Of a DNA stretch of 64,000 bases, positions 18,854-28,764 are shown piece after piece (the first letter of the stretch is position 1; every line of letters begins with the position of its first letter). The DNA is taken from NCBI RefSeq assembly GCF_019702945.1, contig NZ_AP024749.1:930001-994000 (forward strand), given 5' to 3'. Below the pieces are notes generated by a model that was given only the letters and a program-made list of their open reading frames with translations, made no database searches and was not told where the DNA came from. A program made the translations under genes and the position numbers. This DNA is from Flavobacterium okayamense (GTDB lineage: Bacteria; Bacteroidota; Bacteroidia; Flavobacteriales; Flavobacteriaceae).

Positions 18854-20671
18854 ATGAGAAAAATTGGTGTTTTATTACCGCTTGTTTTCGCGGTTTTAAA
18901 AGGAAATGCACAGGAAGATATTCAAAAAATGGATACTTTGAAAGAAGTTGTAGTGACATCTTCTCGAATTGATTTACCATTTAAAGAAAATTCAAGAACC
19001 ATTCAAATTGTTACTGCTGAAGATATAAAAAAATTAGGAGTGACAAATGTAGCCGACGCTTTACAACAAATTGCTGGAATTGATGTGCGTCGTCAAGGTG
19101 TTAACGGAATGCAATCGGATTTATACATAAGAGGTGGAAGTTTTGATCAAACCTTATTATTAATAGATGGGATTAAGGTAGATGATGCGCAAACGGGACA
19201 TCATACCATGAATTTACAATTACCTATTGAAGTTATCAAAAGAATTGAAGTTATTAAAGGTCCAGCTGCTCGTATTTTTGGTCAAAATGCATATAGTGGA
19301 GCCATCAATATTGTTACTAAAGACGCACCAGATAATTCATTAGTTGCTAAGGTACAAGGAGGTTCTTTTCATCAATTTTTAGGCGAAGCAACTGGAACAA
19401 TCAACATGGGGAAATCAAGCCATTTAGTTCATGTGGGCAAAAATTTCTCTGAAGGATATCGTCACAATACAGATTTTGATAATACGAATGTATTTGTAAA
19501 AAGTCAGTTTAATAAAGATAAGTTGCCAATCGATTTCATTGCTACACTTAGTGAAAGAAAATTTGGAGCAAATGGATTTTATGGAATTGCTTCGGCAACA
19601 GAACAATATGAAGAAACTCAGGCAAGTTTAATTGGTTTTTCGACTACTATCAAAAAAGGCAATTTTACTTGGAAACCAAAAGTGTATTGGAGAAGAAACC
19701 AAGATTTATATTTATATATTAGAAGCAATCCATCGGCTTACAGAAATATGCACATCACAAATAAAGTTGCTGCCGAATTAAACGGATCGTATCAATCAAA
19801 AATAGGAATTACAGGTTTTGGTGTAGAGTTTTCTAAATATTACATTGGTAGTAACCGATTAGGTGATAATCAAAGAGAAATTGCAAGTTTGTTTTTAGAA
19901 CATCGTTTTCAGTTTTTCAACAATATTTTAGATGTTACACCAGGAGTTTCAGCATCATATTTTTCAGATTTCGATAACCAAGTTTTTCCAGGTTTAGATT
20001 TAGGTGTTAAAATTTCTGATAAATTTAGAGCTTACGGAAACATTGGAACGTCTTATAGAGTACCAACCTATACAAATTTATACTATACTTCGCCAACGAC
20101 AATTAGTAATACCGATTTGAATACTGAAGAAGCTTTTTCGCAAGAGGTTGGATTAAAATATTTGAGTAAGAAGTTCAACATGTCGGTTGCAGTTTTTAAT
20201 CGAGATGCAGACAACCTAATTGATTATGTTCGTGAAAATACTACTGATGCTTGGCAAGCACAAAATATTCAAAGTGTAAACACAAAAGGATACGAAACGC
20301 AAATGGATTATTTATTTTCATTAAATAATTTACAGCAAAAAATTCAGTTGGGTTACGCGTATTTAGATAATGATGTAAAAGAGAGTGATGCAAATTTTTC
20401 ACAATATTCAATTAACTCAATGAAGCATCAGTTTACGAGTAGTTTACAATTTAATTTCTTTAAAGGGTTTAACACAACTTTTGCTTATCGCTATGTAGAA
20501 CGTACTTCGGGAATTAGCTACAATGTTTATGATACCAATATTAGTTACAGAATAAAAGCAATTGAACTTTCTATGTATGCGAATAATATTTTTGATGAAG
20601 AATATGTAGAAGCAGGAATGATACCGATGCCAAAAGGAAATGTACTATTTGGGTTAAAATACTTTTTTTAG
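18854..20671 (+). CDS. TonB-dependent outer-membrane receptor (BtuB-like size)
   Basis: A 605-residue TonB-dependent receptor with signal peptide MRKIGVLLPLVFAVLKGNAQ. A TonB-box-like stretch TLKEVVVTSSR is followed by the plug domain (VADALQQIAGIDVRRQGVNG, DLYIRGGSFDQTLLLIDGIKV, IEVIKGPAARIFGQNAYSGAINIVTK, residues about 50-160). The rest is a 22-strand-type barrel ending in the aromatic GNVLFGLKYFF. It has no N-terminal carboxypeptidase-like domain and no SusD partner, which argues against a polysaccharide system; size and plug resemble cobalamin or siderophore receptors. Divergence from a MocR-type regulator suggests the ligand could be a B6-related or amino-type compound, but this is only inference. 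Confidence 0.92.
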   Translation: MRKIGVLLPLVFAVLKGNAQEDIQKMDTLKEVVVTSSRIDLPFKENSRTIQIVTAEDIKKLGVTNVADALQQIAGIDVRRQGVNGMQSDLYIRGGSFDQTLLLIDGIKVDDAQTGHHTMNLQLPIEVIKRIEVIKGPAARIFGQNAYSGAINIVTKDAPDNSLVAKVQGGSFHQFLGEATGTINMGKSSHLVHVGKNFSEGYRHNTDFDNTNVFVKSQFNKDKLPIDFIATLSERKFGANGFYGIASATEQYEETQASLIGFSTTIKKGNFTWKPKVYWRRNQDLYLYIRSNPSAYRNMHITNKVAAELNGSYQSKIGITGFGVEFSKYYIGSNRLGDNQREIASLFLEHRFQFFNNILDVTPGVSASYFSDFDNQVFPGLDLGVKISDKFRAYGNIGTSYRVPTYTNLYYTSPTTISNTDLNTEEAFSQEVGLKYLSKKFNMSVAVFNRDADNLIDYVRENTTDAWQAQNIQSVNTKGYETQMDYLFSLNNLQQKIQLGYAYLDNDVKESDANFSQYSINSMKHQFTSSLQFNFFKGFNTTFAYRYVERTSGISYNVYDTNISYRIKAIELSMYANNIFDEEYVEAGMIPMPKGNVLFGLKYFF

Positions 20672-20694
20672 TAAGTTTTAAAAGTTTAAATTTG

Positions 20695-20728
20695 AAAAGA
20701 GATTGCAATTTTGTAATCTCTTTTTTTA
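20695..20728 (+). terminator. Terminator after the TonB-dependent receptor gene
   Basis: A 14-bp stem with one G-U pair (AAAAGAGATTGCAA with TTGTAATCTCTTTT), a 2-nt loop and a T tract, about 20 nt after the stop. Confidence 0.85.
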
Positions 20729-20746
20729 TTAATATAAATCAAGGAA

Positions 20747-21226
20747 ATGAATATTATTAATTATCAAAAACCAATCTCATTAGTAAAAAGATTTTTTGGT
20801 TTTAGCTTTGCTTTTTTAGGAATCGTTATGTTAGTACTTACAGGAAGCTTAATGGCTTTAATATTTGTAGTTATTGGACTTGGACTTAACGTTGCTGAAG
20901 GTTCTGAAATTGATCTGTCTAGTAAGACTTATAGAACTATTCATTCATTGTTTGGAATTAAGATAGGTAAATGGAATCCAATACCGGATTTCGAATATGT
21001 TTCTGTTTTTAAAACAAAAGAAAGCCAAACGGTTAGAGTGGTTACTGCCGAAACTACTCAGTCGTATGATATCATTCATGTAAATTTATTTTACAATAAA
21101 AATAAGCATATCACTTTTTACAAAACAGATACTAAAAAAGATGCTTTTGAAGTAGCAAACCATTTTAAACTAGCACTTGGAGTTGATATCCTAGATGCTA
21201 CGGAAAGAGAAAAGAAATGGTTATAA
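20747..21226 (+). CDS. Small membrane protein of unknown function
   Basis: A 159-residue protein I do not recognise by family. Residues about 16-48 are hydrophobic (FFGFSFAFLGIVMLVLTGSL and LIFVVIGLGL), giving a probable helical hairpin in the inner membrane. The remainder (DLSSKTYRTIHSLFGIKIGKW and following strands) is soluble and looks like a small beta-rich domain, reminiscent of PH-like domains that follow two membrane helices; that resemblance is weak. It is monocistronic, with terminators on both sides. Confidence 0.6.
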   Translation: MNIINYQKPISLVKRFFGFSFAFLGIVMLVLTGSLMALIFVVIGLGLNVAEGSEIDLSSKTYRTIHSLFGIKIGKWNPIPDFEYVSVFKTKESQTVRVVTAETTQSYDIIHVNLFYNKNKHITFYKTDTKKDAFEVANHFKLALGVDILDATEREKKWL

Positions 21227-21230
21227 AACA

Positions 21231-21260
21231 AAAATCCCGAGCACTGCTCGGGATTTTTTT
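21231..21260. terminator. Bidirectional terminator
   Basis: A GC-rich stem AAATCCCGAGC / GCTCGGGATTT (21232-21242, 21246-21256) with a 3-nt loop and T run, between the small membrane protein gene and the convergent cspA. Confidence 0.92.
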
Positions 21261-21297
21261 ACTCTAGGTAATCAAAAAATAATAATCGTAATCTATA

Positions 21298-21498
21298 TTA
21301 GTCTTCGATAACTACTACTTGAGCAGCTACTTTACCTTTTTTTCCGTCTTCTTCTTCGTAACTTACAGCTTCTCCTTGCTCTAATTTCTCAACTCTTAAA
21401 CCTGTAACGTGTACGAAAATGTCTTTTCCAGTTTCATCATCAGTAATAAAACCGTAACCTTTTTCTTCATTGAAGAATTTAACTTTGCCTGTTCGCAT
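21298..21498 (-). CDS. Cold-shock-domain protein
   Basis: A 66-residue single cold-shock domain, binding single-stranded RNA or DNA in the cytoplasm. MRTGKVKFFNEEKGYGFITDD contains RNP1 (KGYGFI), and DIFVHVTGL is the RNP2 region. Length is normal for CspA-type proteins. Its promoter is well formed (TTG-N19-TATCTTTG on the minus strand, 21527-21556) with a leader of about 25 nt, much shorter than the thermosensor leader of E. coli cspA. Confidence 0.95.
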   Translation of the reverse strand: MRTGKVKFFNEEKGYGFITDDETGKDIFVHVTGLRVEKLEQGEAVSYEEEDGKKGKVAAQVVVIED

Positions 21499-21526
21499 TT
21501 TGTAATAAAAAAATATTAATAATGTT

Positions 21527-21556
21527 CAAAGATAGTCTTATTAATGATGTAACCAA
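21527..21556 (-). promoter_or_regulatory. Promoter of the cold-shock gene
   Basis: On the minus strand, TTG (21556-21554), a 19-nt spacer and TATCTTTG (21534-21527) match the Bacteroidota promoter consensus with ideal spacing. Confidence 0.65.
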
Positions 21557-21573
21557 CTTTTAAAGCAAAAAAA

Positions 21574-21807
21574 TTACTGATTTTCAGAATTTTCTGTTGA
21601 TTTATTACCTTGATTTTTAAGAAATTCACCCATTTTACTCTTCTTATAGCGGCTTGCAATAAAAAGGGGCATAATTCCAAAAGCAATTAATAAAACACTA
21701 AAACCTATCCATTTATCACCAGATTTTGGAATTTGACTATTTAAATAAAAGCCATAACCGGCTAATATTAAAAAGATAATTAGTAATAGTTGTAATACGT
21801 ATTTCAT
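21574..21807 (-). CDS. Small membrane protein of unknown function
   Basis: A 77-residue protein with two predicted membrane helices (MKYVLQLLLIIFLILAGYGFYL and WIGFSVLLIAFGIMPLFIA) and a charged tail (RYKKSKMGEFLKNQGNKS). I do not recognise a family. It lies between aspS and cspA on the same strand, 41 nt after aspS and directly behind the aspS terminator, so it may depend on read-through. Codon use and a plausible membrane topology support it as a real gene. Confidence 0.6.
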   Translation of the reverse strand: MKYVLQLLLIIFLILAGYGFYLNSQIPKSGDKWIGFSVLLIAFGIMPLFIASRYKKSKMGEFLKNQGNKSTENSENQ

Positions 21808-21819
21808 TTTTTTAAGAAA

Positions 21820-21844
21820 TAAAAAGGGTTCTAAATGAACCCTT
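21820..21844 (-). terminator. Terminator after aspS
   Basis: An 8-bp stem AAGGGTTC / GAACCCTT (21824-21831, 21837-21844) with a 5-nt loop, followed on the minus strand by TTTATTTC. Confidence 0.7.
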
Positions 21845-21848
21845 AAAA

Positions 21849-23603
21849 TTATGCTTTTATATTTAATTGAATATGTAATTCTTCTAATTGTTTGTTGTCA
21901 ATAACAGAAGGAGCGTCAATCATAACATCTCTACCGCTATTGTTTTTAGGGAAAGCAATAAAATCACGAATGGTTTCTTGTCCGCCTAAAATTGCAACTA
22001 ATCTATCTAAACCAAAAGCTAAACCTCCGTGAGGTGGCGCACCATATTGGAAAGCATTCATTAAGAATCCAAATTGATTTTCTGCTTCTTCTTTTGTAAA
22101 GCCTAATAAGTCGAACATTTTAGCTTGTAATCCTTTATCGTGAATACGAATTGAACCTCCACCAATTTCATTTCCATTTAAAACCATATCATAAGCATTG
22201 GCTCTAATTGCTCCAGGTTTTGTATCTATTAAATGAATATCTTCCGGTTTTGGCGATGTAAATGGATGATGCATTGCATGATAACGTCCGCTTTCTTCAT
22301 CCCATTCTAAAAGAGGGAAATCTACAACCCATAATGGCGCAAATTCGTCTGACTTACGTAAACCTAAACGATTTCCTAATTCCATACGTAATGCTGATAA
22401 TTGCGTTCTCGTTTTATCTGCATTTCCAGATAATACTAAGATTAAATCACCTGGTTGTGCACCCGTAACTTCAGCCCATTTTTTCAAATCTTCTTGGTCG
22501 TAGAATTTATCTACTGAAGATTTTAAGCTTCCGTCTAATTCATATTTACAATAAACCATTCCGCTTGCACCAACTTGTGGACGTTTTACCCAGTCAATTA
22601 AAGCATCGATTTCTTTTCTGGTAAATGAAGCACATCCCGGAACGGCAATACCAACAACTAATTCAGCAGAATTGAAAACGCCAAAATCTTTATGTTGGGC
22701 AACTTCGTTTAATTCGCCAAACTTCATTCCAAAACGAATGTCTGGTTTGTCGTTTCCGTAAGTTTTCATTGCGTAGTCGTAAGTAATTCTTGGGAATTTT
22801 TCTACGTCTACACCTTTTATTTCTTTTAGTAAATGACGCGTTAAACCTTCAAACATATTTAAAATGTCTTCTTGTTCCACAAATGCCATTTCACAGTCAA
22901 TTTGCGTAAATTCTGGTTGACGGTCAGCACGTAAATCTTCATCACGGAAACATTTCACAATTTGGAAATATTTATCCATTCCACCTACCATCAACAATTG
23001 TTTGAAAGTTTGTGGCGATTGTGGTAACGCATAAAACTGACCTTCATTCATTCTACTTGGTACGACGAAATCACGAGCACCTTCTGGAGTAGATTTAATT
23101 AAATAAGGCGTTTCAATATCGCAAAAACCTTGATCAGAAAGGTATTTACGAACTTCCATGCTTACTTTATGACGGAATAATAATTTTTCTTTTACTGGAT
23201 TTCTACGAATATCTAAGTAGCGATATTTCATGCGTAAATCTTCACCACCATCCGTTTCATCTTCAATGGTAAAAGGAGGAAGCATTGCTTCGTTTAAGAT
23301 TGTTAATTCAGAAACTAAAATTTCAATATCACCTGTAGGAATGTTTTTGTTTTTCGACTCACGTTCAATAACGGTTCCTTTTACTTGAATAACAAATTCG
23401 CGACCTAGCGTTTTTGCTTTTTCAAATACTTCTTTTGCAGTTCTTTGTTCGTCAAAAATTAATTGTGTAATACCATAACGATCTCTAAGATCAACCCAAA
23501 TCATAAATCCTTTATCTCTTGATTTTTGGACCCAACCTGCTAAAGTAACTTCTTTATTAATATGTGAGGCTTTTAATTCACCACATGAATGACTTCTATA
23601 CAT
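21849..23603 (-). CDS. aspS: Aspartyl-tRNA synthetase
   Basis: A class IIb aminoacyl-tRNA synthetase. It has an N-terminal OB fold ([33 protein letters not shown]), motif 2 [18 protein letters not shown], a bacterial insertion (GAD) domain, and motif 3 [17 protein letters not shown] place the start at the ATG at 23603 ([11 protein letters not shown]): this is where the family begins, and the ten extra residues encoded upstream overlap a perfect -7 element at 23619-23626. The mature length is 584. It is the bacterial insertion-containing type. asnS is also present in this window, so asparagine charging through a non-discriminating AspRS is not needed. Confidence 0.97.
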   Translation of the reverse strand: MYRSHSCGELKASHINKEVTLAGWVQKSRDKGFMIWVDLRDRYGITQLIFDEQRTAKEVFEKAKTLGREFVIQVKGTVIERESKNKNIPTGDIEILVSELTILNEAMLPPFTIEDETDGGEDLRMKYRYLDIRRNPVKEKLLFRHKVSMEVRKYLSDQGFCDIETPYLIKSTPEGARDFVVPSRMNEGQFYALPQSPQTFKQLLMVGGMDKYFQIVKCFRDEDLRADRQPEFTQIDCEMAFVEQEDILNMFEGLTRHLLKEIKGVDVEKFPRITYDYAMKTYGNDKPDIRFGMKFGELNEVAQHKDFGVFNSAELVVGIAVPGCASFTRKEIDALIDWVKRPQVGASGMVYCKYELDGSLKSSVDKFYDQEDLKKWAEVTGAQPGDLILVLSGNADKTRTQLSALRMELGNRLGLRKSDEFAPLWVVDFPLLEWDEESGRYHAMHHPFTSPKPEDIHLIDTKPGAIRANAYDMVLNGNEIGGGSIRIHDKGLQAKMFDLLGFTKEEAENQFGFLMNAFQYGAPPHGGLAFGLDRLVAILGGQETIRDFIAFPKNNSGRDVMIDAPSVIDNKQLEELHIQLNIKA

Positions 23604-23618
23604 CAGAATATTTTTTTG

Positions 23619-23626
23619 CAAAAATA
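23619..23626 (-). promoter_or_regulatory. -7 element for aspS
   Basis: The minus strand reads TATTTTTG followed by CA, 15 nt before the chosen aspS ATG. Its position helps decide the start codon. Confidence 0.55.
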
Positions 23627-23725
23627 ACAACAAAAATCAAATTTTAACGTTTTATATCACTATAATCCTGAATTATTTTATTGTGGTTTTATTAAAAAAA
23701 GTATCTTTACCCAAACACTAAACTT

Positions 23726-24721
23726 ATGAAAAAAATAACATTACTATTTGCTGCGCTAATTGCATTGTCGTTTACTTATTTTGATAATGATAAAGTAGTT
23801 TTTACAGCTAAAATTGAAAACAGAAACAGCGATTCTTTAACTATTAGATCTAGAGGGTTTTCTAAAATTATTGTTGCCGACAAAAACGGAAACTTTAAAG
23901 ATGAGTTTTCTGTAACTGAAGGTTTTTATCAATTATTTGATGGTGCTGAGTATGCTCAGGTTTACTTAAAGAATGGTTATAGCTTAAGTATGACAATGGA
24001 TGCCAAAGAGTTTGATGAAACTATTCAATTTTCTGGAAAGGGCTCTAACGAAAATAATTTTTTAGCTGATATGGCTAGAGACGATGAAAAATTTGATTAT
24101 AGCACTTTATTACAAGCATCTGAAGAAGACTTTCCTGATCTTTTAGCTAAAAGAAAAGAATCAGTTCTAGCAAAACTTAATGGGAAAGATTTAGAAACTA
24201 GTTTTGTTGATTCTTATAAAATGCAGTTTGAACAAAGCATGACGGGATTACAAGCCTATTATAACGAATCTCTTAAAGTTAGAAAATTAAACGGTCAAAA
24301 GTCTCCTACATTTGATTATGAAAATCATAAAGGTGGAAAAACTAAATTAGAAGATTTTAGTGGTAAATATGTTTACGTTGATGTATGGGCTACATGGTGT
24401 GGACCATGTAGAGCGGAAATCCCTCATTTAAAGAAATTAGAAGAACATTATCATGGTAAGAAAAATATTGTTTTTGTAAGTATTTCAGTTGATAAAGCCA
24501 AAGACCATGAGAAATGGAAAAAGTTTGTAGATGAGAAAGAATTAGGTGGAGTTCAGCTTTTTGCTGATAATGATTGGAATTCTGATTTTGTAAAAGGATA
24601 TCAAATAAATGGAATCCCAAGATTTATTATTATTGGACCAAAAGGTGAAATCGTTAATGCTGATGCACCAAGACCTTCGTCTGCTGATATTTATGAAACA
24701 TTTGATAAATTACTAAAATAA
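23726..24721 (+). CDS. TlpA-like thiol:disulfide oxidoreductase with N-terminal DUF4369-like domain
   Basis: A 331-residue exported protein. Residues 1-18 act as a signal or anchor (MKKITLLFAALIALSFTYF). About 24-105 form a small beta domain typical of Bacteroidota redoxins (KIENRNSDSLTIRSRGFSK), about 110-190 are helical, and 193-331 are a thioredoxin fold with WCGPC (224-228), YVDVWATW and the cis-proline GIPRFIIIG. The family keeps periplasmic cysteines reduced, for example during cytochrome maturation. It is monocistronic with a terminator behind it. The precise client is unknown. Confidence 0.9.
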   Translation: MKKITLLFAALIALSFTYFDNDKVVFTAKIENRNSDSLTIRSRGFSKIIVADKNGNFKDEFSVTEGFYQLFDGAEYAQVYLKNGYSLSMTMDAKEFDETIQFSGKGSNENNFLADMARDDEKFDYSTLLQASEEDFPDLLAKRKESVLAKLNGKDLETSFVDSYKMQFEQSMTGLQAYYNESLKVRKLNGQKSPTFDYENHKGGKTKLEDFSGKYVYVDVWATWCGPCRAEIPHLKKLEEHYHGKKNIVFVSISVDKAKDHEKWKKFVDEKELGGVQLFADNDWNSDFVKGYQINGIPRFIIIGPKGEIVNADAPRPSSADIYETFDKLLK

Positions 24722-24741
24722 ATTAAGGTTATTATTCATTG

Positions 24742-24770
24742 AAACCGTTGGGTAATCCAACGGTTTTTTT
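24742..24770 (+). terminator. Terminator after the TlpA-like gene
   Basis: A 10-bp stem AAACCGTTGG / CCAACGGTTT with a 5-nt loop and T run. Confidence 0.9.
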
Positions 24771-24810
24771 ATGTTAATTTTTTCAATGTTACCAAATTGT
24801 TAAGAAATAG

Positions 24811-24841
24811 TTTGTTTAGTGTAAAATAATTTTTATATTTG
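24811..24841 (+). promoter_or_regulatory. Consensus promoter of the MORN-repeat gene
   Basis: TTTG (24811-24814), 19 nt, then TATATTTG (24834-24841): a perfect match to both Bacteroidota promoter boxes with ideal spacing, 34 nt before the ATG. Confidence 0.75.
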
Positions 24842-24875
24842 TTATACAATTGTTAACCAATTAAAAGGAAAGAAT

Positions 24876-25220
24876 ATGAAAAAATTAGTAATTATGTCGG
24901 TTTTATTGGCTTCGGGAATGATGTTTGCACAAGAAGTTGAGCCAAAGTTTGAAGTGGTTGACCAAATGGTAAAAGCAACATATTATCATGATAATGGACA
25001 AATAAAAGAACAAGGATTCTACTTAGATGGAAAACTTCATGGTAAATGGGTTTCATATAATGAAAACGGAACTAGACAAACAACAGGTGAATATCAAAAC
25101 GGGAAAAAAGTTGGAAAATGGTTTTTCTGGAATGAAAATTCATTAAATGAAGTAGATTTTAATGACAGCCGTGTGGCAGATGTTAAAAAATGGTCTAGAG
25201 AAGCTTTAGCTAAAAACTAA
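24876..25220 (+). CDS. Exported MORN-like (YwqK-type) repeat protein
   Basis: A 114-residue protein with signal peptide MKKLVIMSVLLASGMMFAQ. The mature part holds about three MORN-like repeats: YHDNGQIKEQGFYLDGKLHG, YNENGTRQTTGEYQNGKKVG and FWNENSLNEVDF, each with Y/F-x-x-N/D-G-x-x-x-x-x-G. Many such proteins are labelled YwqK-family antitoxin in databases, but no toxin gene lies beside this one and it is secreted, so I do not assign that role. It has the best promoter in the window, which suggests strong expression. Terminator immediately downstream. Confidence 0.8.
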   Translation: MKKLVIMSVLLASGMMFAQEVEPKFEVVDQMVKATYYHDNGQIKEQGFYLDGKLHGKWVSYNENGTRQTTGEYQNGKKVGKWFFWNENSLNEVDFNDSRVADVKKWSREALAKN

Positions 25221-25236
25221 ACCAAATATATTTATT

Positions 25237-25268
25237 AAAAAAGGCTGTGAATTTTCACAGCCTTTTTT
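25237..25268. terminator. Bidirectional terminator between the MORN gene and the efflux operon
   Basis: The stem AAAAAAGGCTGTGA / TCACAGCCTTTTTT (25237-25250, 25255-25268), 4-nt loop, symmetrical A and T runs. It serves both convergent units. Confidence 0.92.
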
Positions 25269-25276
25269 AATTGTAT

Positions 25277-28200
25277 TTATTTATTCTTTCTGTTCTTAAT
25301 CCAAATCTTTAATAGACTAACCAAGTAAAATAATACGGGTACAACTATTAAAGTAAGGAAGGTTGCAAACGTTAAACCGAATATAACAGTCCATGCTAAA
25401 GGTCCCCAGAATATAACGTTATCTCCACCTTGATAATAGTGAGGATTAAATTCTGAGAATAAACCAAAGAAATCGATGTTTAAACCTATAGCTAAAGGTA
25501 TTAAACCTAAAACAGTTGTAATAGCGGTTAATAGTACTGGTCTTAAACGAGCTTTTCCTCCTTTAACAATTGCATTAAACACTTCTTCTTTCGGTAAAGT
25601 TTCGCCATCTACAAGTTGTAATTCTTTCGCTCTTCTATCTAATAATAATTGCGTATAATCTAGAAGTACAACACCATTGTTAACTACGATTCCTGCGAGT
25701 GAGATAATTCCCATCATGGTCATCATAATAACAAAAGGCCAACCTGTTACCATTAATCCTAAGAATACACCAATGAAACTTAAGAACACAGCAATCATAA
25801 TGATTGAAGGTTTAGATATAGAGTTGAATTGGAAGATTAAGATGAGCATAATTAAACCTAAACCTGAAATTAAAGCCCCCATTAAGAAGCCCATTTGTTT
25901 GTTTTGTTCTTCGATTTGACCAGTGTAATCAATTTTAATATTTTTAGGAACATCAAAACCTGCCATTTCAGCTTGAATTTGTGCCACAACTGAACCAGCA
26001 TCAGTATATCCAGGTGCTAATGCAGAATATAAAACAACAACTCTTTCAGTGTCGCGGTGTTTAATTGCACTAAATGAAGAGGTATTCTTTTGAGATGCAA
26101 CAGTAGAAACTGGAATTTCTTTCAGTTGCCCTGATGCCATGTCTCTAAAGATAATGTTTTGGTTAAATAAAGCACTTTGATTATATCTTATATCTTCATT
26201 AAAGCGAACATAAATATCATAATCATCCCCATCTTTTTTATAGATTCCAGCTTTTTCACCAAAAATTGAACGTCTTAATTGGTTGCCAACTTGTCCTGCA
26301 GAAACGCCCATTTCGCCAGCTTTAGCTCGATCAACCACCACTTTCATTGCAGGTTTAGATTTGTTAACATCTACTTTTAATTCATCAACTCCCGGAACAT
26401 TTTTATCGTTTAAGAAGTCTTTCATCTTTTCGGCAGTTACGATTAATTCATCATAATCATTACCTTTAATTTCAATGTTAACAGGATAACCAGCAGGAGG
26501 ACCAACAGCATCTTTTTCTACAGATACAATTACACCTGGATAAACATCCTTTAAAGTTTCTTGAACTTTTCTACGAAGGTCTTCAGAGTCTAAACTATTT
26601 CTAAATTTATACTCTCGCATAGATATCGTAATCTTACCTTTATGTGGCATTTCAGCAGAAGAACCACCATCAGTTTGTGGATTACCGGCACCTTCGCCAA
26701 CTTGGGAAACAGCACTTTCTACCAGATAGTTTGTATTGTCTTCAGGATTTATAATATCTTCTCCTTCTAATTTTTGATTTAGAACAGCATAAACTCTTTT
26801 TTCAATTGAAGATGTTATTTCGTTTGTCTTTGCAATATCAGTTCCTTGAGGATATTCAATATAAACTATAATTTGATTTGGAGTATTATCTGGAAAAAAC
26901 TCCACTTTCGTTCTTCCACTTCCTACGCTCCATCCAAAGTATAATCCTAAAACCAATAGGAAAAGTATTCCCATTAATCCTGTAATAAAATATGGTTTTC
27001 TACCAGAAAGTGCAAATCGTAAACTCTTTTCGTACCAATTTTCCCATTTTGTAAGTATTCTTTTTTGGAACGATAAGGTTAAATCTTTAATGAAATATTT
27101 GTACAACCAAAACATAATTGCTGTAAAAATCATCAACGAACCAAGAGCACTCATCGAACCACCTACTAATAGAATGAAAGCACCAAAGGGAACTAATATA
27201 AGTGATAAACGTATTAATTGTTTTCTCGATAATATTTTCTCATTTACATCCATAAATTGAGAAACCATTAATGAATTAAAGAATACTGCAACGAATAGAG
27301 AGGACCCTAATACGATGGACAAAGTAATTGGGAAGAACTTCATAAATTCACCCATTACACCCGGCCATAATCCTAGAGGAACGAATGCGGCAACTGTAGT
27401 AGCAGTAGATATAATAATAGGTAATGCAATTTCACCAATACCTTTTTTAGCTGCTTCTAATCTTGACATTCCTTCTTCATCCATTAACCTGTAGACGTTT
27501 TCAACAACAACAATTCCGTTATCTACTAGCATTCCTAAGCCCATGATTAAACCAAATAAAATCATGGTATTTAATGTGTAGCCAAAAAGATTAATAATCA
27601 TAAATGACATGAACATCGACATAGGAATCGCAAAACCTACGAATAATGCATTTCTAAATCCTAAAAAGAACATTAATACCCCAACCACTAATATGATACC
27701 GAAGATGATATTGTTTACTAAATCGTCAACTTGGTTTAATGTTCTTGAAGATTGATCGTTTGCAATTGTAATTTTTAGGTCACTTGGTAATACATTTTCT
27801 TTAGCGTCTTCAACAATTTTTTTGATTTTCTCAGCAGCTTCAATCATGTTTTTACCAGCACGTTTTTTAACGTCTAGCATTACAACTTCATTACCAAATT
27901 CTCTTGCATAGGTTGTTTTATCAACATCTTTAAAAGTAACCGTAGAGATATCTTTAAGATAAACAGCTCCATTTTGTGTTTTTACAACAAAATTTTCTAA
28001 TTCAGAAGGTTTGTCAATTTCACCTTTAATACTTATCGTACGTCTTTGTCCATTTGCAATTAAATTCCCAGCCGACATGGTAACATTTCCATTACGAATT
28101 GCATTTATTACATCATCAAAACTTACCTTCGATGCCATCATTTTATAGATGTCTACAGCAACTTCAACTTCTTGATCTTGTGCACCACGAATATCTACTT

Positions 28201-28756
28201 GTTTGATTTCATTTAAACCTTCAATTTCGTCTTCTAAATATTCACCAAATTCTTTTAATTTATTTACAGGATAATCTCCAGAAATATTTATGTTAAGAAT
28301 GGGCATTTCTTCCGAAAGGTTTAAATCGAAAACATTAGGTTCAACTTTTGCACCATTAAAAGTAGGCCAATCTTCTCCAGCTTTTTTCGAATCTACTTCG
28401 TCTTTAATTTTTTGTTTAGCTGCTTCAACCGAAATTTTTTCATCAAATTCTACGGTAATAATTCCATAATCTTCCTGTGAAGTTGAAACAATTTCAACAA
28501 CATTGCTTACATTTTTAAGTTCGTCTTCCAGCGGGTCAATGATTAAACGCTCAATATCTTCAGCTGTGTTTCCTGGATAAACTGTACTTATATATATTTT
28601 AGTTTCTTTAACTTCTGGAAAATCTTCACGAGGCATATTATAATATGCTGACAATCCTAAAATGAAAAACAAGGCCATCATTACATATATAGTCATCTTG
28701 TTTTCTATTGCCCATGAGGATAGTCTAAATTCTTTATCTGATGTGTTATTGTTCAT
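25277..28756 (-). CDS. RND efflux transporter permease (AcrB/CusA superfamily)
   Basis: An inner-membrane proton-driven RND pump of 1159 residues. It begins with a TM1 MTIYVMMALFFILGL, followed by NMPREDFPEV and TVYPGNTAEDIERLI as in HAE1/HME pumps. TM4 has the DNGIVVVENVYRL motif, and the second half shows the mirrored pattern (LAGIVVNNGVVLLDY). It is about 100 residues longer than AcrB; extra hydrophobic segments at about 512-560 (LILVPFGAFILLVGGSMSAL, LMIFTAIMFWLYKYF) follow TM6. It is third after tolC and the MFP gene in a TetR-headed operon, forming a tripartite exporter. Substrate class (drug, bile-like or metal) cannot be decided; the sequence looks more HAE-like than metal-specific. 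Confidence 0.95.
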   Translation of the reverse strand: MNNNTSDKEFRLSSWAIENKMTIYVMMALFFILGLSAYYNMPREDFPEVKETKIYISTVYPGNTAEDIERLIIDPLEDELKNVSNVVEIVSTSQEDYGIITVEFDEKISVEAAKQKIKDEVDSKKAGEDWPTFNGAKVEPNVFDLNLSEEMPILNINISGDYPVNKLKEFGEYLEDEIEGLNEIKQVDIRGAQDQEVEVAVDIYKMMASKVSFDDVINAIRNGNVTMSAGNLIANGQRRTISIKGEIDKPSELENFVVKTQNGAVYLKDISTVTFKDVDKTTYAREFGNEVVMLDVKKRAGKNMIEAAEKIKKIVEDAKENVLPSDLKITIANDQSSRTLNQVDDLVNNIIFGIILVVGVLMFFLGFRNALFVGFAIPMSMFMSFMIINLFGYTLNTMILFGLIMGLGMLVDNGIVVVENVYRLMDEEGMSRLEAAKKGIGEIALPIIISTATTVAAFVPLGLWPGVMGEFMKFFPITLSIVLGSSLFVAVFFNSLMVSQFMDVNEKILSRKQLIRLSLILVPFGAFILLVGGSMSALGSLMIFTAIMFWLYKYFIKDLTLSFQKRILTKWENWYEKSLRFALSGRKPYFITGLMGILFLLVLGLYFGWSVGSGRTKVEFFPDNTPNQIIVYIEYPQGTDIAKTNEITSSIEKRVYAVLNQKLEGEDIINPEDNTNYLVESAVSQVGEGAGNPQTDGGSSAEMPHKGKITISMREYKFRNSLDSEDLRRKVQETLKDVYPGVIVSVEKDAVGPPAGYPVNIEIKGNDYDELIVTAEKMKDFLNDKNVPGVDELKVDVNKSKPAMKVVVDRAKAGEMGVSAGQVGNQLRRSIFGEKAGIYKKDGDDYDIYVRFNEDIRYNQSALFNQNIIFRDMASGQLKEIPVSTVASQKNTSSFSAIKHRDTERVVVLYSALAPGYTDAGSVVAQIQAEMAGFDVPKNIKIDYTGQIEEQNKQMGFLMGALISGLGLIMLILIFQFNSISKPSIIMIAVFLSFIGVFLGLMVTGWPFVIMMTMMGIISLAGIVVNNGVVLLDYTQLLLDRRAKELQLVDGETLPKEEVFNAIVKGGKARLRPVLLTAITTVLGLIPLAIGLNIDFFGLFSEFNPHYYQGGDNVIFWGPLAWTVIFGLTFATFLTLIVVPVLFYLVSLLKIWIKNRKNK

Positions 28757-28764
28757 GTTTTTAT

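Noticed and set aside
23604-23633. Longer aspS N-terminus beginning [10 protein letters not shown]
   Set aside because: It would be translated through a perfect TATTTTTG promoter element and does not match the family start [10 protein letters not shown].
24876-25220. MORN/YwqK protein as an antitoxin of a toxin-antitoxin pair
   Set aside because: It has a signal peptide and no toxin-like neighbour; it lies alone between terminators.
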